The notes beneath the pieces are model-generated. The model had not been told where the DNA came from. It saw only the letters and a list, made by a program, of their open reading frames with translations, and searched no databases. The translations under genes and the position numbers were made by a program. Positions 1 to 7,723 of a stretch of DNA of 35,609 bases are shown here, piece after piece (positions within the stretch are counted from its first letter, which is position 1; every line of letters starts with the position of its first letter). Source of the DNA: Candidatus Lambdaproteobacteria bacterium RIFOXYD2_FULL_56_26 (GTDB taxonomy: Bacteria > SAR324 > XYD2-FULL-50-16); assembly GCA_001783715.1 (NCBI GenBank), contig MFNF01000021.1, positions 1 to 35,609 of the forward strand. The letters are read 5' to 3'.

Positions 1-78
1 GAATTTCGCTATAACAATCGGAAGGTTGATGTTAACAAAATCCTTCTAAAACTGATCAGAGAAAACCCGCTGTTCTAG
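1..78 (+). CDS. C-terminal fragment of an IS1595-family (IS1016-like) transposase
   Basis: Reading from the first base gives 25 codons ending in TAG at 76-78. The peptide starts EFRYNNRK and ends KLIRENPLF. IS1016/IS1595 (ISXO2-like) DDE transposases characteristically end with an EFRFNNR-like motif followed by a short LLLKLLRE(N/K)PL tail, so the match in both order and spacing is good. The rest of the gene lies outside the window. It marks the right end of an insertion sequence that abuts the restriction endonuclease gene. The inverted repeat could not be identified because the partner end is not visible. Identification rests on a short peptide and remembered family features. A methyltransferase C-terminus is the main alternative. 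Confidence 0.5.
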   Translation, partial: EFRYNNRKVDVNKILLKLIRENPLF

Positions 79-133
79 TCTTGACCCAATCCAAATTACC
101 CCTCCAACGCTCCAAATCGCTTTTTCCGAGGCC

Positions 134-1048
134 TTGTTCAAAATTCGAGAATCTCACTTGGATGAAGCCTTGGCGGCAACGGTTCAGAGAGTTAGCCTGA
201 AAGAGATAGATACAGAACTCAATGAATTGGTCCCTCAAGAATCTTTAAAAGCGGTGGCTGCTTGTGGACTACGTGGGGAACTGGCGTTTCTTGTCCCTTG
301 CCTTTTAGAGGCCAATCCTTTTTTGATCGGTTATTATCGGCTTTTTCTGGGGTATTCAAAAAAAGAGTTTTATTCTCCGCAATTTGGTTTGACCTCCTTT
401 CATGCGTTAGAAGAAAGAGGAACTATTCCCCTTAGTTGCGCTCCAAGGCTACAAGAATTTTCAAAGGCGATGATTTTTTCTGCTTGCCTTTTGATTGAAA
501 GTATTGGAATTGGGCGATTGAATCGAAATCTGATCCATGATTTGACCCTTCTTACACTTGGTCCCCAGTTGAGAGGGGGTGCCAATGTTTCAAGAGGGAC
601 GGAGGTAACCGATCAGGTGTTCGAGATCATTAAAGAGATTGTCCTGCGAAACGGTGGGAAAGCTGGAAAGAGAGAAATCATTTTCCAAAACGCTTCCGGC
701 AGAGCCGTCAAGATTCAATTTGCTTCTGACCCAGACATAATAATCCAGGAGTTTATGCCTAGCGGTGCGCCAATCAATAAGATTGCGATAGAAGTTAAAG
801 GAGGAAAGGATTTTTCAAACATACACAATCGATTAGGGGAGGCAGAAAAAAGTCACCAGAAAGCACACAAGCAGGGTTATCATGAATGTTGGACCGTGGT
901 GAATGTGGATCGGATGGACGAGGCTTTGGCAAAAAGGGAATCTCCCTCCACGAATAGATTTTATTTATTCAGTCAATTAGAACAAAGGCACGGTTTGATC
1001 TACGAGGATTTTGTTCAAAGAATAAAATCGCTGGCAGGGATCATCTGA
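134..1048 (+). CDS. XcyI/Cfr9I-family type II restriction endonuclease, probably 5'-disturbed
   Basis: This looks like a CCCGGG-type restriction endonuclease of the XcyI/Cfr9I/XmaI family (about 300-330 residues). The block GLRGELAF (residues 45-52), IGYYRLFLGYSKKEFY (65-80) and the later PD-(D/E)xK-like core fit the family: Asp199/Asp201 in SDPD, then Glu220 and Lys222 in EVKGGKD. The first usable start is TTG at 134. The frame is open back to 56, and the residues read before 134 (PTLQIAFSEA) also resemble the family N-terminus, which suggests the native start is missing or was replaced by the adjacent insertion sequence. No cognate methyltransferase is visible in the window. The region is less GC-rich than the genes to its right, consistent with transfer. 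It converges on the ABC permease gene with 8 bases between stops. Confidence 0.72.
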   Translation: MFKIRESHLDEALAATVQRVSLKEIDTELNELVPQESLKAVAACGLRGELAFLVPCLLEANPFLIGYYRLFLGYSKKEFYSPQFGLTSFHALEERGTIPLSCAPRLQEFSKAMIFSACLLIESIGIGRLNRNLIHDLTLLTLGPQLRGGANVSRGTEVTDQVFEIIKEIVLRNGGKAGKREIIFQNASGRAVKIQFASDPDIIIQEFMPSGAPINKIAIEVKGGKDFSNIHNRLGEAEKSHQKAHKQGYHECWTVVNVDRMDEALAKRESPSTNRFYLFSQLEQRHGLIYEDFVQRIKSLAGII

Positions 1049-1056
1049 TCCCCCCT

Positions 1057-2112
1057 TCAATACCACCGAAAAACCCTCAGCGCCAAAAAGGAGCAGAGCA
1101 GGCCGGTGGCGGTGAGGGCGGTGAGGGGGTAGGCGACTTGGGCGAGGCCTGCTCCTTCGTGGATGATGGCCCTCATGCCATCGGCCAGGAGGCTCAAGGG
1201 TAGGTTGGAGAGGTAGGGCCAGCTCCATTCGGGGAAGTTTTGGTAGCTGAAAAAGATCCCTGAAAGAATCATCATCGGCATGGTGGTCAGGTTGACCAGA
1301 CCACTGCCCACTGTGGTGCTGGAGGTGCGGCAGGCCATCAACAGCGCCAGCCCGGCAAAGGCGATGTTCCCGGCGATGATCAAGGCCAAAAGCGCCAAGA
1401 GGCTGCCCACCAAAGAGATCCGAAAGTACCCCCAAGCAAAGGCAAACAGCACCGAAAGCTCAATGGTCGAGACCACCAGCCGGTTCAAAAACTGGGAGAA
1501 GATCAGCGCCCCTTTGGGCATCGGGGTAGCGACCATCCGGCGCAATAACTTTTTCATCCTCATTTCGATCAAGGTCCAGCCGATCCCCCAGATGCAACTG
1601 TTCATGATCCCCATGGCCATCAGGCCGGGGATCAAAAAGTCCACGTACCTGCCCCCTTGGGTGGTGATCGGGTCGATCTGGAGTTCGAGGGTCTGGTTTT
1701 CCAGGCCGTTTTTGAGCAGGTGAAAGGTGGCGTTGGCCTCCGGGTTTTTGGGGTCCAGTTGCAGGTGCAGCTGGGTCCCGTCAAACGAGGCGATCAATTG
1801 GGCTCGGCCTCGGCGGACCCAGGTTTGGGCCTCCGAGTCTTCCATTGCTTTAAAATGCAGGACCTCTTTGGCCGGCCCCCAAACCTCCATGCGCCAGCCT
1901 CCCTCTTCCTTGGAGAGCTGCCCGGATTGGCTCAGTTCCGCAAGGTAGGTGTCCGGCCCAACCCAAGGCAAGGTCAGATTTTTTTGGCCCTCTCCCGAAA
2001 AGGCGATCCCCAAAATCCAAGACATCAGGATCGGGAACCCAAAGACCCAAAACAAGACTCCCGGTTCACGGAACATGACCCGCAGTTGGGCCAGCATCAA
2101 TTGTCTAATCAT
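1057..2112 (-). CDS. ABC-2 type transporter permease
   Basis: A 351-residue inner-membrane protein with the layout of ABC-2 exporter permeases: an N-terminal cytoplasmic stretch (MLAQLRVMFREPG), one membrane helix at about 20-37, a large soluble loop at about 40-165, then five or so hydrophobic helices in the C-terminal half beginning at FLIPGLMAMGIMNSCIWG. The LIPGLMAMGIM segment and the later MPMMILSGIFFSYQNFP segment are typical of drug or polysaccharide exporter permeases (YhhJ/NodJ-like). Its ATG lies inside the end of the ATPase gene (8-base overlap), so the two are translationally coupled and form one exporter. The substrate cannot be read from the sequence. Confidence 0.88.
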   Translation of the reverse strand: MIRQLMLAQLRVMFREPGVLFWVFGFPILMSWILGIAFSGEGQKNLTLPWVGPDTYLAELSQSGQLSKEEGGWRMEVWGPAKEVLHFKAMEDSEAQTWVRRGRAQLIASFDGTQLHLQLDPKNPEANATFHLLKNGLENQTLELQIDPITTQGGRYVDFLIPGLMAMGIMNSCIWGIGWTLIEMRMKKLLRRMVATPMPKGALIFSQFLNRLVVSTIELSVLFAFAWGYFRISLVGSLLALLALIIAGNIAFAGLALLMACRTSSTTVGSGLVNLTTMPMMILSGIFFSYQNFPEWSWPYLSNLPLSLLADGMRAIIHEGAGLAQVAYPLTALTATGLLCSFLALRVFRWY

Positions 2113-3040
2113 CTTCGGTCAGCCCCCTTCCGGTCATGGAGACAAACAAATCGTCCAAGGTCATGCGCCTGGACTGGAGTTCTTTGAGGATGTGGCCTCG
2201 TTCTTCGATCCAGTGCAAAAAAGCGGGCAGGGATTCAATCACCTTCTCCACCCGCACTTGTCCCTTTTTTAGGCCCGGCTCCAGCTCAAAGGGCAGATTT
2301 TTGAGCTCCAAGGGCAGGCTGGTTTTGTCCATCGGTTGGTCCAGTTCAAACTGGATCATTTCGGTCAGCCCCATGGAGGTCAGCAGCTCTGACAAGGAGC
2401 CATCGGCCAAAACCTTTCCTTGGTCCATGAACAGGATGCGGTCACAGAGCGTCTCTGCCTCTTCCATGTAGTGGGTGGTCAGGATCAAGGTGGTACCTTG
2501 GGTGCGGATCTCCTGGAGGATCTCCCAGAGGTCCCGGCGGCTGTTGGGGTCCAGCCCGGTGGTAGGTTCGTCCAGCAGCAGAACTTCCGGCTCGTTGAGC
2601 AGGGCCAGCCCCAGGGCCAGCCGTTGGCGCTGGCCGCCGGAGAGATTAACGGTGTAGGTTTTGCGCTTCTCCTTGAGCGCCACTTGGCCCAGGACCTTTT
2701 CGATCCGCTCGTTGCCTCCCCCATAGAGGCTTGAAAAGAGCCGCAAGGTCTCTTCCACCGAAAGCTTGTCGAAAAACCGGGTTTCCTGGAAAGAGATCCC
2801 CATCCGGCCTTGCAGCTCCTTGGAGGCTTGGGACCAAGTTTTGCCGAAGATTTTGATCTCCCCGGAGTCCGGCTTTTGCAGCCCTTCGATCATTTCCACC
2901 AAGGTGGTCTTGCCCGCACCGTTGGGGCCTAAGAGCCCGACATACTCCCCCCGGTAGAGGGTCAGGTCGAGGTGGTCGCAGGCGAGCAGCGGCCCAAACC
3001 GCTTGACCACACCTTTGAGTTCGATGACCGCTTCCCTCAT
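2105..3040 (-). CDS. ABC transporter ATP-binding protein
   Basis: A 311-residue nucleotide-binding subunit partnering the downstream permease. Walker A is GPNGAGKTT, the Q-loop is in GISFQETRFF, the signature is LSGGQRQRLALG, Walker B is VLLLDEPTTGLDP and the H-loop is LILTTHYMEEAE. The C-terminal extension of about 90 residues is as in CcmA/DrrA-type exporter ATPases. The frame is open further upstream, but the start at 3040 is preferred because it gives the usual N-terminus (AVIELKGVVKRFG) and overlaps the yaaA stop by four bases (ATGA). Order yaaA-ATPase-permease with overlaps indicates one operon. Confidence 0.93.
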   Translation of the reverse strand: MREAVIELKGVVKRFGPLLACDHLDLTLYRGEYVGLLGPNGAGKTTLVEMIEGLQKPDSGEIKIFGKTWSQASKELQGRMGISFQETRFFDKLSVEETLRLFSSLYGGGNERIEKVLGQVALKEKRKTYTVNLSGGQRQRLALGLALLNEPEVLLLDEPTTGLDPNSRRDLWEILQEIRTQGTTLILTTHYMEEAETLCDRILFMDQGKVLADGSLSELLTSMGLTEMIQFELDQPMDKTSLPLELKNLPFELEPGLKKGQVRVEKVIESLPAFLHWIEERGHILKELQSRRMTLDDLFVSMTGRGLTEDD

Positions 3041-3816
3041 GTTTGTTTCTCCCGGGTGAAAACCGGTTTTTCCGGTTTGGACAGTTTGGGGGCGTACCGG
3101 TAGCCTTCCAGGGCAAAGTCCAGCAGCCCCTGGGGGCGGTCGATGCCCTCTTGGGCGATAAACCGGCACATCAACCCACGGGCCTTTTTGGCAAAAAAAC
3201 TGATCACCTTGAGCTGCCCTTGGGGGTTGGGGTCCAAAAATTCGGGGCAAACCACCGGGGTCCCCAAAAGTTTGGGCTGGATTGCCTTAAAGTACTCCTG
3301 TGAAGCCAAGTTGACCAGTACCTCTGTAGAATGTTCCAAAAGCTCGGTTTTTAAGGCTAAGGTCAGGTCTGGTCCCCAAAAGCCGTAGAGGTCCTTGGCT
3401 TGGGCGGTCGCCAATTTGGTGCCCATCTCCAGCCGGTAGGGGAGGATCAGGTCAAAGGGCCGCAGCAGGCCATAAAAACCGGAGAGGACCCGGACCTTTT
3501 GGTTCAAGTACCGCCGTTCTTTGGGCTGTAGGCTTGCCACCCCGATCCCTTGGTAAACGTCCCCGTCAAAGGCCCAGAGCGCCGGTCTGGCGTTGGGGCT
3601 GGCCAAGGGTAGAGCAAAAGACTGGTATCTTTGGTGGTTTAACTCGGACAACTTTTCGGAGAGCCCCATCAACCGGCCCAATTCCCCGGGGCTGAAGCCT
3701 TTGAGCGTTTGGGCCAGGGTTAGGGTTTGGTCCAAAAACCGGGGTTCGGTCCAGGGCTCCTTGGGCAAGGGGGAGCTAAAATCCAGCGATTTTGCAGGGG
3801 AAATGACCGACAGCAT
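3037..3816 (-). CDS. yaaA: YaaA family peroxide-stress protein (DUF328/UPF0246)
   Basis: A 259-residue protein starting MLSVISPAKSLDF, the signature opening of the YaaA family, with the conserved LW.FDGDVY-type block (ALWAFDGDVYQGI), LSGFYGLLRPFDLILPYRLEMG, and a late FFAKKARG motif. Length is normal for the family. In Escherichia coli YaaA limits intracellular free iron during hydrogen peroxide stress, and structural work has shown DNA binding. The molecular activity is still not settled. It is the first gene of the minus-strand trio with the ABC exporter; any functional link between YaaA and the exporter is inference from the four-base overlap only. Confidence 0.93.
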   Translation of the reverse strand: MLSVISPAKSLDFSSPLPKEPWTEPRFLDQTLTLAQTLKGFSPGELGRLMGLSEKLSELNHQRYQSFALPLASPNARPALWAFDGDVYQGIGVASLQPKERRYLNQKVRVLSGFYGLLRPFDLILPYRLEMGTKLATAQAKDLYGFWGPDLTLALKTELLEHSTEVLVNLASQEYFKAIQPKLLGTPVVCPEFLDPNPQGQLKVISFFAKKARGLMCRFIAQEGIDRPQGLLDFALEGYRYAPKLSKPEKPVFTREKQT

Positions 3817-3996
3817 GAAAAAAAACCGCCAAAAGAAAGAAAGGTTCAGGCCCCCAACCTAGCCCTTTTGGTTCTTTTGGGCAAGGGCAGCCGCAAAGCT
3901 GGGGTTGCGAAAATTTGAGGGCTTGGTACGCTTTGACAGTTTACAAGGCCCACCAAAAGGGGGTATCCCGAACTTGGTTGGACGCTTCTGCAACCC
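3817..3996. promoter_or_regulatory. Divergent intergenic region between yaaA and nadA
   Basis: This 180-base gap must hold promoters for both yaaA (minus) and nadA (plus). On the plus strand a consensus-like TTGACA lies at 3933-3938, but no good -10 box follows at 16-18 bases, so the promoter call is weak. No clear operator or known riboswitch was recognised. Confidence 0.3.
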
Positions 3997-5157
3997 GTGC
4001 ACCCTGATGCGAAAGTGACCGAAGAGCAAGGCTCCCAATGGGTTAGCTCAGAGAAAGACAGTTTTCTCTTTGCCAACATCCCCGCCACCTACTACCAGAC
4101 CCCTATCCAAGAACTCCTGGAGCGGGGTGGTCGGATCAAGAAGGCCTTAGGCAAGGATCTCCTGATCCTGGCCCACCACTACCAGCAAGACGACACCTTC
4201 TCCCTGGCCGACTTTTCCGGCGATTCCTTGTACCTTGCCCAGCAGGCGGCCAAGGCCAGAGCGAAGTACATCGTCTTCGCCGGGGTGCATTTTATGGCCG
4301 AAAGTGCGGACATCCTCACCGGGGACGACCAGATCGTCACCCTGCCCAACTTGACCGCCGGGTGTTCCATGGCCGACATGGCCGACCATGATCAGGTGGA
4401 AGATGCTTTTGAACAGGTCGAGGAAATCACCGGGGCCAAGGTGATCCCGGTGACCTACATCAACAGCACTGCCGCCACCAAGGCCTTTACCGCCCAAAAA
4501 GGCGGAGTGGTCTGCACCAGCAGCAATTCTGGCAAGATCCTCAAATGGGCCTTTTCGGTGGGCCAAAAGGTGTTCTTTTTTCCCGACCAGTTTCTGGGCA
4601 TCAACACCGCCTTGGCAATGGGGATTCCCCGTGAGGAAATCGTCTTGTGGCGACGGGACAAACACGACGGCGGGCTGAGCCCCGAAGCGCTCAAACGGGC
4701 CAAAGTGATCCTTTGGGACGGGTTTTGTTCGGTCCACCAGCGGTTCACCCCGGCCCATGTGGCGGCGGTCCGCAAACGAATCCCCGACGTGACCGTGATG
4801 GTCCACCCCGAATGTCCGGCCGAAACGGTAGCGGCGGCGGACTTTTCCGGCTCTACCAGCGAGATCCTCAAAAAGGTCACCGAAGCCCCCAAGGGCAGCA
4901 AGTGGGCGATCGGCACCGAGATCAACATGGTCAACCGAATGGCCCGTGATTTTAAGGCCAAAGACGGTAAATACATTGAGGTACTCAACCCAACGGTTTG
5001 CATCTGCTCGACCATGTACCGCAACCATCCGGCCCATGTGCTTTGGGTGTTGGACCATTTGGCCAAAGGGGAGGTGATCCACCGGATTTTGGTCCCCGAA
5101 CCGATCAAGTCTCAGTCCAGGGCCGCCCTGACGAGGATGTTGGAGCTGAGCGCCTGA
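3997..5157 (+). CDS. nadA: Quinolinate synthase A
   Basis: NadA condenses iminoaspartate with dihydroxyacetone phosphate to quinolinate using a [4Fe-4S] cluster. The 386-residue protein has the family blocks LILAHHYQQDD (57-66), VFAGVHFMAESADIL (93-107), GCSMADM (122-128), VTYINSTAATKA (152-163), VCTSSNS (172-178), PDQFLG (196-201), VHPECP (269-274) and the Cys-rich NPTVCICSTM (331-340). The likely cluster ligands are Cys123, Cys244 and one of Cys335/Cys337. The start used is GTG at 3997; the ribosome-binding site is poor, so an internal start is possible, but the residues before the first conserved block are of normal length. It is followed after one base by nadB and then nadC. Confidence 0.97.
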   Translation: MHPDAKVTEEQGSQWVSSEKDSFLFANIPATYYQTPIQELLERGGRIKKALGKDLLILAHHYQQDDTFSLADFSGDSLYLAQQAAKARAKYIVFAGVHFMAESADILTGDDQIVTLPNLTAGCSMADMADHDQVEDAFEQVEEITGAKVIPVTYINSTAATKAFTAQKGGVVCTSSNSGKILKWAFSVGQKVFFFPDQFLGINTALAMGIPREEIVLWRRDKHDGGLSPEALKRAKVILWDGFCSVHQRFTPAHVAAVRKRIPDVTVMVHPECPAETVAAADFSGSTSEILKKVTEAPKGSKWAIGTEINMVNRMARDFKAKDGKYIEVLNPTVCICSTMYRNHPAHVLWVLDHLAKGEVIHRILVPEPIKSQSRAALTRMLELSA

Positions 5158-5158
5158 A

Positions 5159-6724
5159 ATGAAAAAAATGCAAGGTGACGCTCCCTTGGTGGTTGTGGGT
5201 ACCGGGGTGGCGGGGTTGATGACCGCACTCTTGACCGCCCAAACCAGACCGGTGGTCCTGGTGACCAAAACCGCTCTCCAGGAAACCAACACCAGCTTGG
5301 CCCAAGGGGGCATCGCCGCCGTATGGCGAGGGGACGACAGCCCGGCCCTGCACATGGAAGACACGATCAAGACCGGCGGGGGCATCAACGACCTCCAGGC
5401 GGTGGAACTGCTCTGCCACAGTGGCCCCGAAGCGATCCGCACCCTGGTGAAGTTGGGGGTCGATTTTGACAAGGCCGAGAACGGGGACTACCGCTTGGCC
5501 TTGGAAGGGGCCCACAGTCTGCCCCGGATCCTCCACTCCGGGGGGGACGCTACCGGCCTTGAAATCCAAAGGGCCTTGAGCCATGCGGCCTTGTCGCACC
5601 CCAAGATCGAGTTGCGGGAGTACACCGCCTTGACCCGTATCCTGACGGACCGGGAGGGGATTTGTGGGGTGGAGCTGTTGGACCGACAAAAAAAGTTCAC
5701 CATCTTGGAGACCTCCCAGTTGGTTTTGGCTACCGGCGGAGCGGGGCGGGTTTTCCGTTACACTGCCAACCGCCCGGCGGCGACCGGCGAACCAATGATG
5801 CTTGCCTACCAAGCCGGAGGGGAGTTGATGGACCTGGAGTTTTTCCAGTTCCACCCCACCGCCTTGTGCCTGGAGGGGCAACCCAACCATTTGATCTCCG
5901 AAGCGGTTCGTGGCGAAGGGGCCAAACTGGTGGACCGAAACGGGGTCGCCTTTATGGCCCACTACCACCCCTCCTTGGACCTAGCCCCCAGAGACGTGGT
6001 TTCAAGGGCCATCCGCACCGAGGCGGCCAAAAACGGCCAAGTTTTCCTGGATGCCCGCAAACTCAAGGCCGAACCGGTGGACCAACGGTTTCCCAACATC
6101 TTCCAAACCTGTATGAGCTGCGGGATCGACCCCCGCAAGGACCTGATCCCGGTGACCCCGGTGGCCCACTACATGATGGGCGGCTTGGGCACCGATCTCT
6201 GGGGCCGGACTTCGGTTCCCGGGCTTTATGGGGTCGGGGAAGTGACCCGGACCGGGGTACACGGCGCTTCTCGGCTTGCTTCCAACAGTCTTTTGGAGGG
6301 AGCGGTTTTTGGCATGCAGGTGGCCCAGGCGGTGGGGCGGGACCTGACCCAACCACCGGAAGCCTGGAACCGCCCCTGGCCCAGCCCCATCCCTTCCTTT
6401 ACCCCGGCCAAAGCGCCGCAACCTCTGACCCAAGACCAGTTCCGGGACCTAATGTGGACCAAGGCCGGGTTGGTCCGGGACCAAGCGGGGCTCAGTGAGT
6501 TGATTGCCCGGCTGGAGTCCGCCTTGGGGCCCTGTCCTAGCCCCTTGGACCAAGCCGCCTTTGAGTTGTACCACATGATGCTTTATGGTCGCCTGTTGGC
6601 CCAATCCGCCTTGATGCGGACCGAATCTCGGGGCAGCCACTTCCGGGCCGATTATCCCCAAAAAGATCCACGGCAGAGCCGTTCGATCACCCACAGTCCC
6701 TTTCATCCACCTCGGTTTGTTTAG
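5159..6724 (+). CDS. nadB: L-aspartate oxidase
   Basis: NadB is the FAD enzyme that oxidises L-aspartate to iminoaspartate, handed to NadA. The 521-residue protein shows the N-terminal dinucleotide-binding motif VVGTGVAGLMTA, the flavoprotein block TNTSLAQGGIAAV, LATGGAGRVFRYT, the substrate-region QFHPTALC and SEAVRGEGAKLVD, the PRDVVSRAI block, and the FAD-closing stretch GLYGVGEVTRTGVHGASRLASNSLLEG. The C-terminal helical domain is present and length is normal. The gene starts one base after the nadA stop, indicating translational coupling in a nadA-nadB-nadC operon. Confidence 0.97.
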   Translation: MKKMQGDAPLVVVGTGVAGLMTALLTAQTRPVVLVTKTALQETNTSLAQGGIAAVWRGDDSPALHMEDTIKTGGGINDLQAVELLCHSGPEAIRTLVKLGVDFDKAENGDYRLALEGAHSLPRILHSGGDATGLEIQRALSHAALSHPKIELREYTALTRILTDREGICGVELLDRQKKFTILETSQLVLATGGAGRVFRYTANRPAATGEPMMLAYQAGGELMDLEFFQFHPTALCLEGQPNHLISEAVRGEGAKLVDRNGVAFMAHYHPSLDLAPRDVVSRAIRTEAAKNGQVFLDARKLKAEPVDQRFPNIFQTCMSCGIDPRKDLIPVTPVAHYMMGGLGTDLWGRTSVPGLYGVGEVTRTGVHGASRLASNSLLEGAVFGMQVAQAVGRDLTQPPEAWNRPWPSPIPSFTPAKAPQPLTQDQFRDLMWTKAGLVRDQAGLSELIARLESALGPCPSPLDQAAFELYHMMLYGRLLAQSALMRTESRGSHFRADYPQKDPRQSRSITHSPFHPPRFV

Positions 6725-6745
6725 CCTTCCTTTCCAGTTGAGACC

Positions 6746-7594
6746 ATGGAATTTCGTTTGTTGTTGGATTTGGTTGATCGTGCCCTCAAAGAAGACCTCG
6801 CTTGGGGGGACGCTACGGCAGAGGGGCTGTTTGACGGCACCTTGAACTGCGAATTGGCCCTGGTTTTCCGCCAGGAAGGGGTGGTCGCCGGGCTGCCCTT
6901 GGCGGAGATGGTGTTCAAACACCTGGACCCCTACGCCCGATTCAAGGCCTTGGTCGAAGAGGGGGCTTGGGCGCAACCGGGGACGGTGATCGCTCGGGTC
7001 CAGGGGACCGCCCGGACCTTGGTACAAACCGAACGTACCGCCCTCAATTTTCTGCAACGGCTTTGCGGCATCGCCACCTTGACCCGGATGTACGTCCAAG
7101 AGGCCAGGAAAACCAACGACAAGGTCAAGATCGCCGACACCAGAAAAACCACCCCCGGCCTGCGGATGTTGGAAAAATATGCGGTTCGTACCGGCGGCGG
7201 GGTCAACCACCGGTACTGTCTGGCCGACATGGTGATGATCAAGGACAACCATTTGGCCCTGCTGGGACAGCAACAAATCAGCCTCAAGGACGCAGTCGCC
7301 AAACTCCGGGCCAAACAGAGCCACGCCCTGAAGATCCAGGTCGAGGTGGACCGGCTTGACCAGGTGCAGGCGGTCTTAGACAGCGGGGCGGAGGCGATCT
7401 TGCTGGACAACATGGGCCTCGAACACATGACCCAAGCAGTAGAGTTGATCCAAGGCCGGATGCTGGTCGAGGCCAGCGGCGGGGTCACCTTGGAGCGGGT
7501 CGGGGCGATTGCGGCCACTGGGGTGGACCTGATTTCGGTGGGCGCTTTGACCCATTCCCCGAAGTCTTTGGACATCGGCCTGGACTACCTTTAA
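6746..7594 (+). CDS. nadC: Nicotinate-nucleotide pyrophosphorylase (quinolinate phosphoribosyltransferase)
   Basis: NadC converts quinolinate and PRPP to nicotinate mononucleotide with loss of CO2, the step after NadA. The 282-residue protein starts LLDLVDRALKEDLAWGD and contains QTERTALNFLQRLCGIAT, the TRKTTPGLRMLEKYAVRTGGGVNHR-type signature (TRKT...GLR...EKYAV...GGG..NHR), MIKDNH, LLDNM, and the C-terminal EASGGVTLE and ISVGALTHSPKSLDIGLDY blocks. All of these are typical of the type II PRTase family and the length is normal. It lies 21 bases after nadB and is the last gene of the NAD operon. Confidence 0.97.
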   Translation: MEFRLLLDLVDRALKEDLAWGDATAEGLFDGTLNCELALVFRQEGVVAGLPLAEMVFKHLDPYARFKALVEEGAWAQPGTVIARVQGTARTLVQTERTALNFLQRLCGIATLTRMYVQEARKTNDKVKIADTRKTTPGLRMLEKYAVRTGGGVNHRYCLADMVMIKDNHLALLGQQQISLKDAVAKLRAKQSHALKIQVEVDRLDQVQAVLDSGAEAILLDNMGLEHMTQAVELIQGRMLVEASGGVTLERVGAIAATGVDLISVGALTHSPKSLDIGLDYL

Positions 7595-7598
7595 GGGC

Positions 7599-7616
7599 AA
7601 AAAATCGATATTTTTT
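7599..7616. terminator. AT-rich hairpin after nadC
   Basis: AAAAAAT and ATTTTTT form a seven-pair stem around a four-base loop (CGAT), starting five bases after the nadC stop. An all-AT stem is weak, but the T-run that ends it could act as a termination or pause signal at the end of the nad operon. Confidence 0.35.
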
Positions 7617-7723
7617 CAGGTTTCCGTTATTGCGGATCGAATCTTGAATAACCTTGTGGCATGATCAAAGTTAACCGGCCCTCTCCCGATTGGAGGCCGA
7701 CCACCTTTAACGGCCAAGTTGTC

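Noticed and set aside
3817-3996. NAD-related riboswitch upstream of nadA
   Set aside because: No recognisable conserved aptamer motif was seen; gap is short and also serves yaaA.
4147-5472. Long open frame on the minus strand opposite nadA/nadB
   Set aside because: GC-rich antisense shadow; the plus strand encodes unmistakable NadA and NadB.
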